In this document: piece after piece, positions 24,946-37,590 of the stretch
Numbering within the stretch: position 1 is the first letter of the stretch
How the letters are laid out: each line of letters starts with the position of its first letter
Source: Sciurus carolinensis
Taxonomy: Eukaryota > Chordata > Mammalia > Rodentia > Sciuridae
Direction of reading: 5' to 3'
DNA length: 64,000 bases
Assembly (NCBI RefSeq): GCF_902686445.1
Contig: NC_062218.1
Span: forward strand, 10,329,015 to 10,393,014
Program-made: the position numbers and the translations under genes
The notes under the pieces: model-generated
What the model was told of the DNA's origin: nothing
Seen by the model: only the letters and a program-made list of their open reading frames with translations
Database searches by the model: none

Positions 24946-26397
24946 GGGGAGTGAGCCGCTACGTGATTGTCAAGGAAGATCTTCAAGACTGCTACACTCT
25001 AGCAAAGGAGAAGACAGTTTTAGAAACTAGGAGCTCTGTTCCTGTGAGTTGATTTGGGGCTGAGACACATGCAATAGGATGTCCCTACTCCAGGTCTCAC
25101 GGGACCACACCTTCTCTGTCAGAACCTGAAGTGTAGGAGGGTATGATTTTTCTATGACTACAAACAAATACCAGCTTCAAAAAACACAATTACCTCCAAA
25201 GATCAGCAGTCTTTGGGAAGGCTCGTCTGGATTATCTGCCCAGGTTATCATGAAATTAAAATCAAGGTGTTGGCTGGTCTGTGTGCTCATTTGAAATTCA
25301 GCATGTTCTTCCCTCTGTATGTGGTTGTTACTGAATTCAGTTCCTTGCCACTGTAGGACTAAGGTATTTTTTACCTGCTGGATGACAACTGAAGTTCACC
25401 CTTGGCTCAGAGGCTGCCTGAATTTCTTGCCATCTGACATCCTCTATCATCAAAGTCACTAAAAGTCAATCTCTCTTGTGTGGAATCTCTCTTGTGTTTA
25501 GTCTCTTTTGTCAGGGAGATGTCAATCTTCTTAAAGGATCACAGAATTCAGTCAGACTCCTTATGTTAAGGTCACCTGATTAGAACATTAAGTTTATTTG
25601 CAAAATCCCTTTACAGTTGCACTACTTTAGTGTTTGATTGAGTACCTGGGAGAAATTGTGCATTCTAGGAATGAGAATCTATACCACATGGATGCTTGAC
25701 AGGCCTGTGAATTCAGTTTCTCTGAACTGAGCTTCCTTCACAATGCATTTCTAGAACAGATTTGCAGCACAGTCCCACTTCTAGATATACGATATGGGCT
25801 CTTTTTTAAACTATCCATGGAGACTGACATCTCCTCCAGATTAACGTCTATCTGAAACATCATAATGTGACCTGATTTGGAAAAAGTCTTCATTGATGTA
25901 ATAAGTGAAGATAAGATCATACTGGATTAGGTGAGTCTTAATCCAATCATCAATATCTTTATAAGAAGACACCAGAGAAACTAGGAAGAGGAAAAACAAG
26001 ATCTTTCCATGTAGTTTTCAGAAAGTATAACCTTGGCTATATCTTAATTTTATACTTACAGTCTCCAGAACAGTCAAAGAATGCACTTCTAGTGTTTTAA
26101 AACAGCTGGTTTTTGGTACTTTGAGACTAATGCTTAGAAAATTAATGTACATTGCTGATGTTAACACAATAACCTGATTTAGTAGTTGTTTGTCCAACAC
26201 TTGCTTTTCTTTCATTAGCTCTGAAGATGCATTTAATAGCAAAAAAAAATCACAAGCGTTCTTACAATTAGCATGGCCACCATGGAGACTTTGAATAAAC
26301 TACTGTATCCTTTTCTACCTTTCTCCATAAGTGAGAATTCCATAACTGCTTGCTACAGCAAACCAGGGTGTATCATCAAACTGGTAGTACCAGGGTG
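24946..26397. other. Mostly unique; one possible MLT1 scrap
   Basis: No gene is recognised. The segment at about 25880-25990 (gatcatactggattaggtga ... ctttataagaagacaccaga) resembles an internal part of an MLT1-type LTR in plus orientation. Confidence in that scrap is low. Confidence 0.35.
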
Positions 26398-26815
26398 TTA
26401 GCTAGGGATCTCCAGAGAAAGAGAAACCAATAGGATGTATATGACTGAGCAGCTCTCTCTCTCTTTTTGTGTCTATAATTAGTTCTTTCCATTTATCTAC
26501 CTTCCCATCTATCTTACCATCCATTGGTTTATTTTAAGGTACTGGCTCATATAAAGTGGAGACCATCAGGAGTCCAAATTGGGTATTGGAAACTGCCAGG
26601 GTAGAAACTCAGGGAAGAGTTGCTTTAAAGGAAGTCTGGAAGCACAATTCCATCTTTCTAAGGGATTCTCAATCTTCTATTGAATGAAGACCACCCATCT
26701 TATTGGGAATAATCTGCTTTACTCAAATTCTTATGCCGTATGTGCTAATTTTATATTGTTGTGAAATCTGGACTGGTGTTTTGCCAAATATTGTAGGCTA
26801 GTCAAATTGACCTAC
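26398..26815. mobile_element. Ancient interspersed repeat, family uncertain
   Basis: The text gatctccagagaaagagaaa-ccaataggatg near the left edge, aatctgctttactcaaattc near 26710 and tagtcaaattgacc near 26800 recall a common ancient mammalian repeat (old L1 3' end or MaLR-like). A search would be needed to name it. Confidence 0.35.
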
Positions 26816-27595
26816 AAAATTACATATCATAACCAACAAGGGAACTCTTGCTACATGGCTGGCAAATCATCTAATACCAGAAACCCTCCTTTCCAGGTAC
26901 TAACTGTGCTAATTAACAGTACGTCAAAATATAGTATAATGATTACCCTTAATAATGACTTTTTAAAAAAGTTTCAGATATTTTTAACATTCCATTTTAA
27001 CTTTTAAGTTTTACATGATTAAGCTGGAAATAAAAATAGCAGTACAGTAAAATATGATTGATCTTGAAAGGGACCACACAGTTATTCATTTTAGTTCTCT
27101 CTTTGCAGATGAGGTAAGTTTGATTTTAAAAAAGATACACTTTCAATGACTGATTATTAGTTTTCCTCAGGGCTTTTGCATTGTCCACCCATTTTTCTGT
27201 AGAAACAATGAGTTTAATCAGTGGCTCGTTCTTCTGGGGTCACATGGCTAAGTGTGCCTGCCTGTTTTACACTTCTTCCACGCTCTTTATGATCCTTATG
27301 ACAAGTGTTAGAGGGTGCACAATCTGTGCATGCATCAAAGTGAAATGTTCAACATTCCCTCCCTGGTTCTAGAGATTTCTTTAGGGTACTTTCTTACTTT
27401 CTTCAAATCCCTGCATTGATTGAACATTACTGAACTGTATCATGAAGTTTTTCTAAATATGACAAATAATAATTTATTCAAACTTTTTTTCTGTCACCTG
27501 AACTAAATCTGACCATTGTTCGAGATAATTTTCATGCCACTATATATTGAACAAAATGATACTGAGCACTTAATTTGTGTTTTATGAAAAAAGAG
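26816..27595. other. Unique sequence, no gene
   Basis: No gene or named repeat is recognised before the left boundary of provirus C. Confidence 0.4.
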
Positions 27596-27601
27596 ACATT
27601 G
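27596..27601. repeat. Provirus C target duplication, left (acattg)
   Basis: This 6-bp acattg is identical to 32591-32596. A 6-bp duplication is usual for class II (betaretrovirus-like) integration. Confidence 0.88.
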
Positions 27602-27943
27602 TGTAGTTTCTCTTGTGCTGGGATAGCTCATATGCAGGGTAAGAGCACGGAGTCAAGACCCAGACTCCAGGAGTTGGGTGGAAGCAGGCTTGTGGTGAGC
27701 AGCCTGCAAACTCGTTTATTGTGGGAACAGCTATACATTTTATAGGTTTCTTGCCCAATCACAATGTGCCACGGGGGTCAGATCACCAGGTTCCTGTACA
27801 GGTTCCCTTGGTAACACTGAATCAATTTGGGGCAGTTGTGTACTTTCCTAGGTAGGAGAAGCGAAACGCTCCTCCCCGCAAGTTTTCCTTACATACTTGA
27901 GACGTTCACTGCTGCCAGTCAAGAACTAGGATTTCTCCCAACA
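27602..27943 (-). repeat. Provirus C 3' LTR (complete)
   Basis: The 342-bp LTR starts tgtagtttct and ends tctcccaaca on the plus strand. On the minus strand it therefore opens TGTTGGGAGA, like other class II LTRs. AATAAA is at 27715-27720 (minus). A G/A-rich stretch just inside (27944-27957, minus strand AAAAATGGGGAAAA) is the polypurine-tract candidate for plus-strand priming. Confidence 0.85.
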
Positions 27944-30307
27944 TTTTCCCCATTTTTATTAATTTTGGAAAAGGATTCCTTCAGAAGGGCTTGATTGACC
28001 TGAATCCTTGTGATTCTTTTGTTGAAAATGGACCACAAACATTTAAGAACTGCAAGTATTATACGGAAGAGTATGCAGACTAAATCTAACATTATAGTAG
28101 GATTTAGCACATTCAGAGGGTTCTACCCAAAGGTAATAATACAGACTTCTCCAGAAAGGGAGAAAGGGGCCATGGCTGATGTTCTAAAGTCCCAAGAAGT
28201 GAGTGTACCTTACATCCTTTATAGGTTAATGTCTCTTTTGTTCTCCAGTTCTCTCCCCCCCTTATCTCTCCTTCCTGCCTATGTGACTAGGCCTGGTTTT
28301 GCAGGTGAGATGTATAAAGGAAGAAGCAAATGGGCAGGGGAAGGGCCAAAGTGATTCAGTCAGGTAAAGGCCCAGGGGACATTAATTAGCAGCTCCTTGT
28401 CTGCAGTCCTTGATAAGGGCAGGTAAATCTGGTAATCAATGGGCTCTGCAGATCCTTGACATTCCATTCTTCCAGGGGCAGTCTCCAACTTCCAGAGGCA
28501 GATGACTTTCATGGCCTCCATTTCCTCCATTTGACCTGATCCCCTATTTCTACACTAACTGCCTGTCCCCAACTCTGGCTTCATTCCCCCCTTTTGCTTT
28601 AGGAACTCTTTACTGCTGTAAGGAAAGGGGGTGATGATCACTCTGACTGCTTTCGAGCTGGAAGGGGGCAGCGTGGGGTAAGCAATTAGGAGTTCCCCTT
28701 TAGAAATCAGGTCAATTGAGGGGTCCATGGTAGAAGTCTAGTTGGGGAAAAGTAGGTTGTAAAGTCATCTGGAGGTGGGTGCTTCTATGAGAGAGAAACA
28801 AAAAAGACATGAGTATTGAAATGAGATTAAAACAAAATAAATATTGCAATATCTGGAATATGCCAATGAATATCATGAAGAAGACAGAAATCAATAATCT
28901 ATCACCAGGTGGTGGAAGAACTGAGAAATTGTTCGCATAACAAGGTCTAACAAAGGCTGGAGAGGACAAGGTCTTTATGTGGGAACCTTAACATTGTCCA
29001 AGTTATCAGGAATGTAAACACCACATTTAACTCTTAATGTCATTGATGTCCCCAGAAAATATAGCTAAGCTACTTAATGTCATCTGATTTTGTAAAATAT
29101 CCTTTTATTGGTATAACCTGTGTTTAGTAGAGATCTTTATATTTCTGTTACTTAAGGTTAGATAATCATACTAGCATACTTAGATGAAGCCTACCTGTGT
29201 AACTTAGGAAGGTCTGTAGACCTTAAACTGACTAAAAATTTGACTCTGTCAGTTTCTCTTGATAGTTATCAGGCACATTTGCCTAAGAATCTCTCTTTTG
29301 TAGCTTCCAGTCTTTATTCTAGTGGGCTAACACAGTGTATATTTTAAGTTACATTTAATTATTGCTTCTTCTAAATGCCCAAGAATGGCTATGTTTTGGT
29401 TTTAACAGCTTTGCTAGATGTTTGAGATCAAGCTGGTCAAATTGACTTGTTCCTGTCTTGTTAAGAGTCAACTGAGTTCCCACAGGGAACTCATGGGGAA
29501 CTTGAGGGCAGCTTCTTAACAACCTTTAGTGCCATTCCCTCAGTAGGGTCTCCATCATGAGATGGCTTCCCTTGGAAGCATCGGGGATGTCTCCCTTTTC
29601 CAATGACCCTCCTCTGCAGCAGGTGCACTGATTCGCTTTTCATCCTCCAGTGGTCCCATCAATCTCACTGATTGAGAGGTCATGTGACCCAGAGTTGCAA
29701 AGATCCTTATAGAAGTCCTCTTGTTCCCTGGATTCAGGGTGACTTTGAGGGAAAGAGTCAAATACTGGTGTTTCTTGGCCTCTGTATTTAATCTCCATCT
29801 CTAAGTTTGATCTTAACCATCCAGTGAGCTAGTCTCACTAGTCATAAAGTAAGAGTACTGGGCTTTAACTTCAATGTCTATAACTTTACAGTTATTTATC
29901 CTTTTCTTTAACTGGAGTCTGTATTAGTACTGGAAGTAACCATTACATACTATCTGTTCTGTAGGTGATGGCTTATTATCACAAGTTACCTAGGTTACTT
30001 GTTCTTGAAGCAGTACCTCTGTATAACAGTTTTACAAAATGAAATTAGCAGGAGTAAAAATACATTCAGCTTGTATAATAGCTATCTAGAATTTTGACTG
30101 AGCCTTTAGGCTCTATACTATTTCCCCTGTTTGAGATCACAGTAATTCCACAACCAATCCTTTGACTATAACTTTAAATAAGCTGAAGTATGGCTTATTT
30201 TGAAGCTACTCTAACATGCAGTAAGGTGGGAGGCAGAGCCTTATCTGAGGTAAGGCATGGCCCATCACAAATCTTAAGTGTTCTAATTCTGATACTGATC
30301 TTTGACT
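27944..30307 (-). other. Provirus C interior, 3' half, no recognisable gene
   Basis: The interior has mixed composition. Minus-strand frames such as 29761-29555 and 28969-28712 are short and I could not match them to gag, pol or env. They may be decayed viral text or acquired sequence. No zinc knuckle, protease, polymerase or envelope motif was seen. Confidence 0.4.
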
Positions 30308-32150
30308 TCCTTAAATATCATTTTCAGTTTACATTATTGTTTCCTGAGTCTATATGAACATAAGTCAACACAATTTAACATTATATCCCAAATATGAATC
30401 AAAGAACTGCTGAGAGAGCTCTTAACTTTCCTTTTGTGTGGCAAAGTGGCAAAATGTTTTTTATGTTTCATGATATTAACCTTTACACAAATCAGACTCT
30501 CACTAACTTTTAGAAATACATTTACATTTAAAATTTTTTATCTCAGTGTAAAAAGTAACAAATTTTACATATAGCCTACTGATAACAAGTCCTATAATAG
30601 TGCATTAAATGATAGAAACAAATCCCCAATAAAATTTACTCTTTATAAGTTTAAATTCACCATTACAGACAAGTTCAATTTTGAGAATAGCAGCTTGATA
30701 AATTTCTGCTTTAAAGACTCATATACTTGGAAGAAATAAACACATTTAATATGCAAATAATGATCATTCCAATTACCTTGATACCTTTATATTAACCAAA
30801 TTTAGTTTTTAAAGAAAACTTTAGACTCTGTAACATAGTACAATACTTTAACAGTTGTTGTTTAACCATAAGTGTATAAATCCCAATTTTTAAGACTAAT
30901 TGTTCTAAAGAATAAAACTTAACAGACATAATGTTAAGAGTAAATTAGTGTTTCTAAGAAATCCTTGTCATTTTAACATATAGATTAAACTTTGGTTTAT
31001 ATCAATACATTAGTACTTGACCTTAGGAAAAACCTTAAATAGCTTTAACTGATTGTCTCACATACATTAACGAACTTAGTTACACACAAACTTGTTGAAA
31101 TTTGCCCTTTACTTACACACAGACTGTCTTAGCACTTACTCAGACCCTCATTTTACCACATAAGCTTTTTCTTACCCATAAACATTTTGTTTTTCACTAA
31201 ATATATTTCCATATTTAGAACCTTTTATTTTCTCTTTCCTGTCTGTTGACCCTATGTTGTTTGCATCCTGAAACAACTCTTATGAAATTTCTGAATTTAG
31301 ATAAATTACTCCATTTTAACAAGATTAAATATTTTGTTGTTTATAGTACTCTAATTGAAACAGTTGAAACTTTTGGAGCCCTTTGTATATAGAATTGTAC
31401 CTGTTAGGTAACTCTTAGTTACCTTGTTATTAGTGATGACACAAAGCAATTTTAAATCCTTTTTTATTCACCAATCTATGAAAATACCAATAACGTTTAA
31501 GTATGTTACCCCAAGGAATTTAAGGAATTAAGAGTACTCAATGTTATTTAATAATTAGCATTTTAACTTTGCAAATTAATCAGATGTCTCTAACAAACAC
31601 ATTTGAGTAATGCTGTGTATGTATGTTAAGTCTAATTTACTTATTTTACTCTAAAACCAAGATATCGAACAAATGTATTGAACAGTATCTGCTCTTTCCT
31701 GTTGAAAAGTCCTAGAAACAATTGATATTAGACATTTATAAACATAAGCATTTTATTAGTTTGACCACCTAGAAACTTGTGAGTTAATTTTAAAGACATT
31801 TACTTTTATTAGTGTACTCAATTTACATTGAACCTTTTTAAATCACGTGAATTAAAAGTATTTGGATCCATTTTTAAAATTTTAATTTTATGCATGCTTA
31901 ATGTTGATATCATGTAGATGATATTTAGATGCACATAGACAACATGACATCAGACAATATGAAACACACATAACACAAAAGCAAAGGGCTTGTAACGTTT
32001 TATCTCCATTGCAATGTAACAGATGTTCAAAAATAACTCTAGAGTTGGATAAAAAAATAGAACTGATAAACAAATCATTAATCTAGGTATGTAGATCAAA
32101 ATTGTGAGCTTGAAAAATATTGCACTTAAGAAAAACAAAGCAAAGTAAGA
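30308..32150 (-). repeat. AT-rich internal segment shared with provirus A (copy C)
   Basis: This segment aligns by eye with 50240-51890 over most of its length. Examples are cctgagtctatatgaacat at both starts, ttccttttgtgtggc, tccatatttagaaccttt, gtatttggatccatttt and ttgcaatgtaacagatgttc. Copy C holds roughly 135 extra bases around 31450-31590 that are missing in copy A near 51365. It is stop-rich in all frames and so apparently non-coding. Confidence 0.88.
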
Positions 32151-32321
32151 ATGCTAGAAGAAAATATGATAATTGTCATTAATTATAGCTTGAGAGAGTG
32201 AGAAAGAGGAAGGCAGAGAGAAGGGGTGAGAGGGAAGGAGAGGAAGAGAAACAATGAATTAGTTCTGTGTCACAGCCCAGGAGAAGTTTAAAATGGACAT
32301 TTTTTTTTTCTTTCCTTTTTT

Positions 32322-32590
32322 TTGGATGGGAGCACGCTTGTGGTGAGCTGCCTGCAAACTCATTTATTGTGGGAACAGCTATACATTTTATAGGTTTCTT
32401 GCCCAATCACAATGTGCCACAGGGGATCAGACTACCAGGTTCCTATATGGGTTCCCTTGGTAACACTGAGTCAATTTGGGGCAGTTGTGTAGTTTCCGAG
32501 GTAGGTGAAGCGGAACACCCTTCCCTTCAGGTTTTCCTTACACTTGAGACATTCACTGCTGCCAGTCAAGAACTAGGATTTCTCCCAACA
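32322..32590 (-). repeat. Provirus C 5' LTR, U5 end missing
   Basis: Homology with the left LTR starts at about 32322 (tggatgggagcacgcttgtgg against tgggtggaagcaggcttgtgg). The first 73 bases of the left LTR (U5 end in provirus terms) have no counterpart and are replaced by a T-rich run at about 32301-32322. The primer-binding site that should follow is therefore also missing. Confidence 0.82.
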
Positions 32591-32596
32591 ACATTG
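32591..32596. repeat. Provirus C target duplication, right (acattg)
   Basis: This is the exact match of 27596-27601, directly abutting the LTR end caaca. Confidence 0.88.
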
Positions 32597-33932
32597 ATTT
32601 ATTAAACCCTTGATCTTGTAAAAATTTACATAGGGAAAAACTTTTATTTTTGATAATAGTAACAAAATAGAATAATTTAATTGTTTATTTAATCTTTGGT
32701 ATAATAATTCTAAGCCACACATAAAAAAAATAGTTTTCAGTGGAAAACATGATCAAATTAAAGAATGAATTTTATATAAGCTATTAACATGATTTTTTTC
32801 TATCCTGTCTATAGTCTAAATCTCTTAAAGCTGTACAAGTGACAGCTTTAGTGTATTTTTCTATACTTCAGTTACCAATGCCACTATATTTATGTTCTTT
32901 AAAATTTCTCAAAACTTAACTTATTTCACCTAACTAGTATCCAAGTGATTGTATTAATATGCTCCTATTTTAAAGACTGTGCCATAATAAAACCTTGATT
33001 ACTTTAAATATTGCAAGCTGGGTACATGCCAAGCTATCTTATTTATGTAACAGCAGGATTCAGATGGAAGGTAAAAAATTCATTTTAATTTATTTTATTT
33101 TATAGTGAACTATGATGACTGATTTAGTGAGAAAAAATAAAAGTACAATATACATTGACTTAAAGTGTGTGTTGCACATATTACATATTCTTTCTTAAAG
33201 AATGCTTTTAAGAAAACATCAGATACATCACTGACTCCTTATAAGCAATAAAATTTATAAATAATATAACTTTAGAAGATAAATTTTCTATAAAATTTTG
33301 ATAAGAGAATAAAGATCCAAAGAGTATTTTAGGCAGAGATAGCATTTTCCTTTATCTTTTTAAAATAGTATTTAATAATTGACTTAATTAAAGAAATGAG
33401 TATTCTTTCCATTTGAAATTATTCTAATTGAAGTATTAGTAATCCTACTGAAAGGGATTTACTGAGATGGAAATAACTCAAGTGGGGTTTATTATAGAAA
33501 AGGGAAGTTACTTCAATATTCAGAGGTTGATCCATGAATCCACCACATTAGCAATCAAAAGAAGAAAAAAATGATTTTATCAATTTATTTACATAGGTCA
33601 TTAGATAAGATCCATCACTCTTGATTTAAATACTAAACTAAATAGTGTGAGAGTGGAACTTCTTCAACTTGATAAAGAACAAAACTGCCACAATTAATGT
33701 TGTACTTAATGATGAAAAGAAGAAGCTGTCCTCCTGAGACTGGGAGAAAGGTCTGGGTGTTATTTATTCAGTACAGCCAGTGACACAAGACAAGATAAAG
33801 AATAAAAATGCCCAGCAAATAAAACTTCTCTACGTGAACTTTTGACAGGATTATTTATGTGGAAAACCCATGTAGCTAAAGAATGTCCTAGAATTAATGA
33901 ACAAGTTCTGCAAGATTGTACGATTAGGAGGT

Positions 33933-33981
<49 letters not shown>

Positions 33982-34914
33982 CCATTATTTCTATACAGAA
34001 TAACTGAACATTTTGAAAGTAAAATCAAAAACATGTGATTTACAGTAACTTCAAATAAATCTAATAAACATATATGTCTGATCTTTGAACTGAAAACTAC
34101 AAAATATTGATAAAAGAAATCAATGCAGACTTAAATATATGGAATGTCAGGTTTGACTCAATTGTTGTTAATATACCAACAGAAATTTTTGTAGTTATGG
34201 TCAATTCTAAAATGTACGGGGAAAAAGAACCAGAATAAATTGCAATAACTTTAAACAAGGAAAATAAATTAGAGACTTATGAGATTTTGAAATTTACCAT
34301 ATTTTTACTGTGATAAAAAGAATGTGACTTTGAATAGGAATAAATATATGGACCAATGAAACAAATGAGAATTAAGAAACAGATTTAGAAATGAAAAGTC
34401 AACTGAATTTTGAGACAGACACAAAAACAATTTTTTTCAAAAGTGATGTTGTCACAATTACACATGCAACATCAAAGTTATCATTGTTGACACAATCCTC
34501 CATCTTTTTCATAAATAATCTCAAAACAAATTATTGATATTAATTTAAAATGAAAATTATAAAATATTTAGGAGAAAGAGAAAAAAAAAAAAAAAAAAAA
34601 CCCACTCTGGTTACACAAGCATTTCATGGGCTGATGAAAGCAAAAAAATAAATTGAACTTCCTCAGAATTAGAAACATTCGCTTTACAAAAGATACTATT
34701 GAGCAAGCTCAAAAGATACTACTAAGCAAGCCTCATAATGTGCAAAATTATTTTCCATTAGCACATCCAGTGTTTTCAGAACACAAAAAAGTTTCTTTAA
34801 ACTCAACAATAATAAACAATCCAATTAAGGAATTGAATGCTTTTCACCAAAGAGGATGTATAGGTGGTAAATTAGTCCATGAAAAGATGTTTGTCATCAA
34901 AAGGCATTAGGGGA
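32597..34914. other. Unique AT-rich sequence with a CA repeat
   Basis: No gene is recognised. It holds an (AC)n microsatellite at 33935-33977 and an A run at about 34580-34599. The frame 34653-34910 (85 codons) has no recognisable domain. Confidence 0.45.
33935..33977. repeat. (AC)n microsatellite, about 21 units
   Basis: This is an uninterrupted AC dinucleotide run. It also creates the false poly-Cys/Val frame on the minus strand at 33760-33978. Confidence 0.96.
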
Positions 34915-35142
34915 AGCTGGGCTGGGTGGTATACACCTGCAATCCCAGCAGCTCGGGAGGCTGAGGCAGAAGGATTGCAAGTTAAAAGCCGGCCTCGTTA
35001 AAAGTCGGACATTAAGCACTCAGTGAGACCCTGCCTCTAAATAAAATGCAAAATAGGGCTGGGAATGTAGTTCAGCAACAGAGTGCCCCCGAGTTCAATC
35101 CCCAGTACAAAAATAAATAAATAAAGTAAAAAAATAAAAAAG
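34915..35142 (+). mobile_element. B1-ID composite SINE
   Basis: The B1-like half (gctgggtggtatacacctgc, then cgggaggctgaggcagaagg) is followed by an ID-like half (gggctgggaatgtagttcag, then cgagttcaatccccagtac) and an AAAT-rich tail. The flanks aaaaggcatta and aaaagtcatta look like a diverged target duplication. Confidence 0.92.
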
Positions 35143-35689
35143 TCATTATAGTAATGCAATTTAAAGCAAAAATTATATATTTCTACATACTGCCTAGAAT
35201 GGCTTAAATAAATGAAAGAACAAATAAATGAACATTACCAAATAGAGGTGAGACTCTGTAATAATGGAATCTCACACATTGCTAGTAGAAATGAAAATAC
35301 GTAGTCACTGGGAGTTTAGAAGTTTCTTAAAGTTACTTATAGTTACTTACTTACCCCAGAAACCCTATTCTAGAATATTTATCCTAGGGAAGCAAAGATT
35401 TTCATTCTGGTAAAAATCTCTACATATGTTCACAGTATCTTTCTCTCTTTATCAGTAATAAGCCAAATTTGGGAAACAAACAAACAAACAACAAAAAATC
35501 CCAAAACCAAGGTCCTTCAATGTGTGACTGAAAAGAGATCCATCAGTTCACTCACTGAGTAGCTGGTTAAGTCCACACTCTGGCCACTCCTTCCACGGGG
35601 CACTGTGCACCTGTCCAGGGTCAGGTATCAGACTATTAGGAATGGAAATTATGCTATGGATCCAAAGACATTATTCAAATTGGCCAAAT
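35143..35689. other. Unique sequence, no gene
   Basis: Nothing was recognised apart from a short (AAAC)n-like run near 35480. Confidence 0.4.
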
Positions 35690-36012
35690 CTCATGGCTTG
35701 AATAGTTTTGACTATTATGTTAAAATCTTCCTCCAAAATACTTCAGAGCATGACTGTATTTGGAGATACTATCTTTAAATAGGTAGCTAAAGTAAAGCTA
35801 GGTTATTAAGATAGGACTTAATCCAGATGGCTGGTGTTCTTCTAAGAAGAGAAAGGCAGACCGCACACACACCAGAGGGAAGACCATGCGACAGTCTCAG
35901 CTCTGCAGGCACCTTAGTCTTGGACTCCAAGCCTTCAGAATTGCCAAAACACAAATTTCTGTTATTTAAGCCGCCTAGTTTATGCTTATTTGTCAGCCCT
36001 AGACAACGAGGC
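35690..36012 (+). mobile_element. MLT1-like MaLR LTR
   Basis: The blocks gactgtatttggagatacta, taatccagatggctggtgtt, agaccatgcgaca, agtcttggactccaagcctt, tttctgttatttaagccgcc and tcagccctagacaacg occur in the order of an MLT1-type ERVL-MaLR LTR, plus orientation. It resembles the element at 21240-21632. Confidence 0.75.
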
Positions 36013-37417
36013 CATCAATCCACAGGAGTGCAGGAGACCTAGCTATAGCAACCGGACCCTACCTACCGTAAATAAACCACCTTTGCAACTCCAGCTTGCT
36101 GTCACCTGGGGACAATGTCTGGTACAATCTTCCTCAAAGCCTTGTCTCATCTGTCATTGCAAGTAACAGAGCTCTGTCTTTCAACTAGCTGAGCACCGGG
36201 CCGTTGTGTTCCACCATCAGAAGAATCTCCCAGTGACATAAAACAAATGTTCACTTTAGGCGGACTGGAAAGTCAAGGTAGCATACAGCACTGTCTGAAA
36301 GAACCACTAAAAAATGGTGCGTAGAGTTTTAAATAGAACTGACTCACAGATTAAAATTCTAAGGGCATATTCAAGTTACACAAAGAAAACAGGAAATAGA
36401 AAAAGAACAACACAAATAAAACACAGCAAAGAAAATCCACAAATACAAGACCAAAGAAAACCTAAAACAGTTACAAAAAAGATCATGTCTTAATTATTTC
36501 ATGTGAATGAAAAAACAGTTCAATGGAAAAAGTTGAACCCAACTGTATGTTGTATAGAAGAGATGTACCCAAAACAGAGGGACATAAACTGACAGCAACT
36601 TGATAGTTGTAAAAACTGAACCAACAGTTAATATTTAAGGTCTGATATTGCTGTACTAATATCAAATAAAATGGATTATAAGATAATAAGCATTGCCTGT
36701 GATAAAAGGTGACATTTCACAATGATAAAAGTGTCAAGTGTCCAAGAATGCATAATAAACAGGAATGTGTACCTAATAACAGCTCTTCAAGGTGCAGGTG
36801 ACAGGATTAAGTGGGGAAATAAAACTTTCTTCAGTGTCATTTGGAAATATAAAACAGACTCTTAGCAATAGATAGAACTACTACAATTTTTGAATGTACA
36901 GGTGATCTGAATGATGTGTCATTAATCCATTTTAGCTTTATGAATAACCTTACCTTGCAAATTCAGAAGACACAAAGTTTTTATGTGATGTATTCACAAA
37001 TAGAGTGTGTGTGTGTTACATGACCAACAATATCAAGTAATTTAAAATGATTGAAATAATATGAGGTACTCTGACCATGACAGAATATAATTAATCACCA
37101 ATAAAAATAAGGTATGTTTTAAAAACCCCAAATCTTTAAAAACTAAGCAACGTATAACTTAAGGACTATTGTATAAAGTGTGAGTTATAAGGTAAATGAG
37201 GTATTTATTGATTAGTGTGTGTATGATTATCTTTCTCCAACCCTTTGATTTTAACTTAGTTGAATCTTTATCTTTAAATTATTTTATTTTTAATGCACTC
37301 TGGCTATCCCTTTTAATTGGTGCATCACAAATATTTTCCCTTAGCATGATGATTGTACAGCTGAATTATTCTGTATCAATTTGTAAATGTTCTTCTTCCT
37401 TCTTTCCTTTTTCCCAT
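36013..37417. other. Unique sequence, no gene
   Basis: The frames at 36483-36665 and 37196-37453 lack recognisable domains. Composition is AT-rich after a slightly GC-richer first 250 bases. Confidence 0.4.
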
Positions 37418-37590
37418 CATTGGAAAAGGAACCACAGGGTGCTCTGCCTCTGAGCTGCATCCCACCCTTTTTATTTTAGTTTTGAGTCAGGGTGCCTCTA
37501 ATTGCTGAGGTTGGCCTGGAACTTGCGATCCTCCCGCTTCTGTCTCCCTCCTTGTGGGAATTGCAGGTAAGTGCCATCGTGACTGGCTTT
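37418..37590 (-). mobile_element. B1-ID composite SINE, diverged
   Basis: The plus strand reads ttgagtcagggtgcctctaa, gctgaggttggcctggaact and tgggaattgcaggtaagtgc. This is the complement of a B1-like unit. It is preceded by gggtgctctgcctctgagct, the complement of the ID-like part. Confidence 0.75.

Larger units (their letters stand above)
27602..32590 (-). mobile_element. Endogenous retrovirus C, defective, class II-like
   Basis: The element is 4,989 bp between exact 6-bp repeats acattg. Two LTR copies in the same orientation bound it (27602-27943 and 32322-32590). The polyadenylation signal AATAAA reads on the minus strand in both LTRs (27715-27720, 32363-32368), so the provirus runs right to left. 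The right (5') LTR lacks its U5 end, and no primer-binding site is visible. The interior has no recognisable gag, pol or env. Its upstream half (30308-32150) is an AT-rich segment shared with provirus A. By eye the two LTRs differ at roughly 20 of about 262 aligned positions. Confidence 0.85.

Noticed and set aside
33760..33978. Frame starting with alternating Cys and Val
   Set aside because: It is a translation of the (AC)n microsatellite and adjacent unique sequence.
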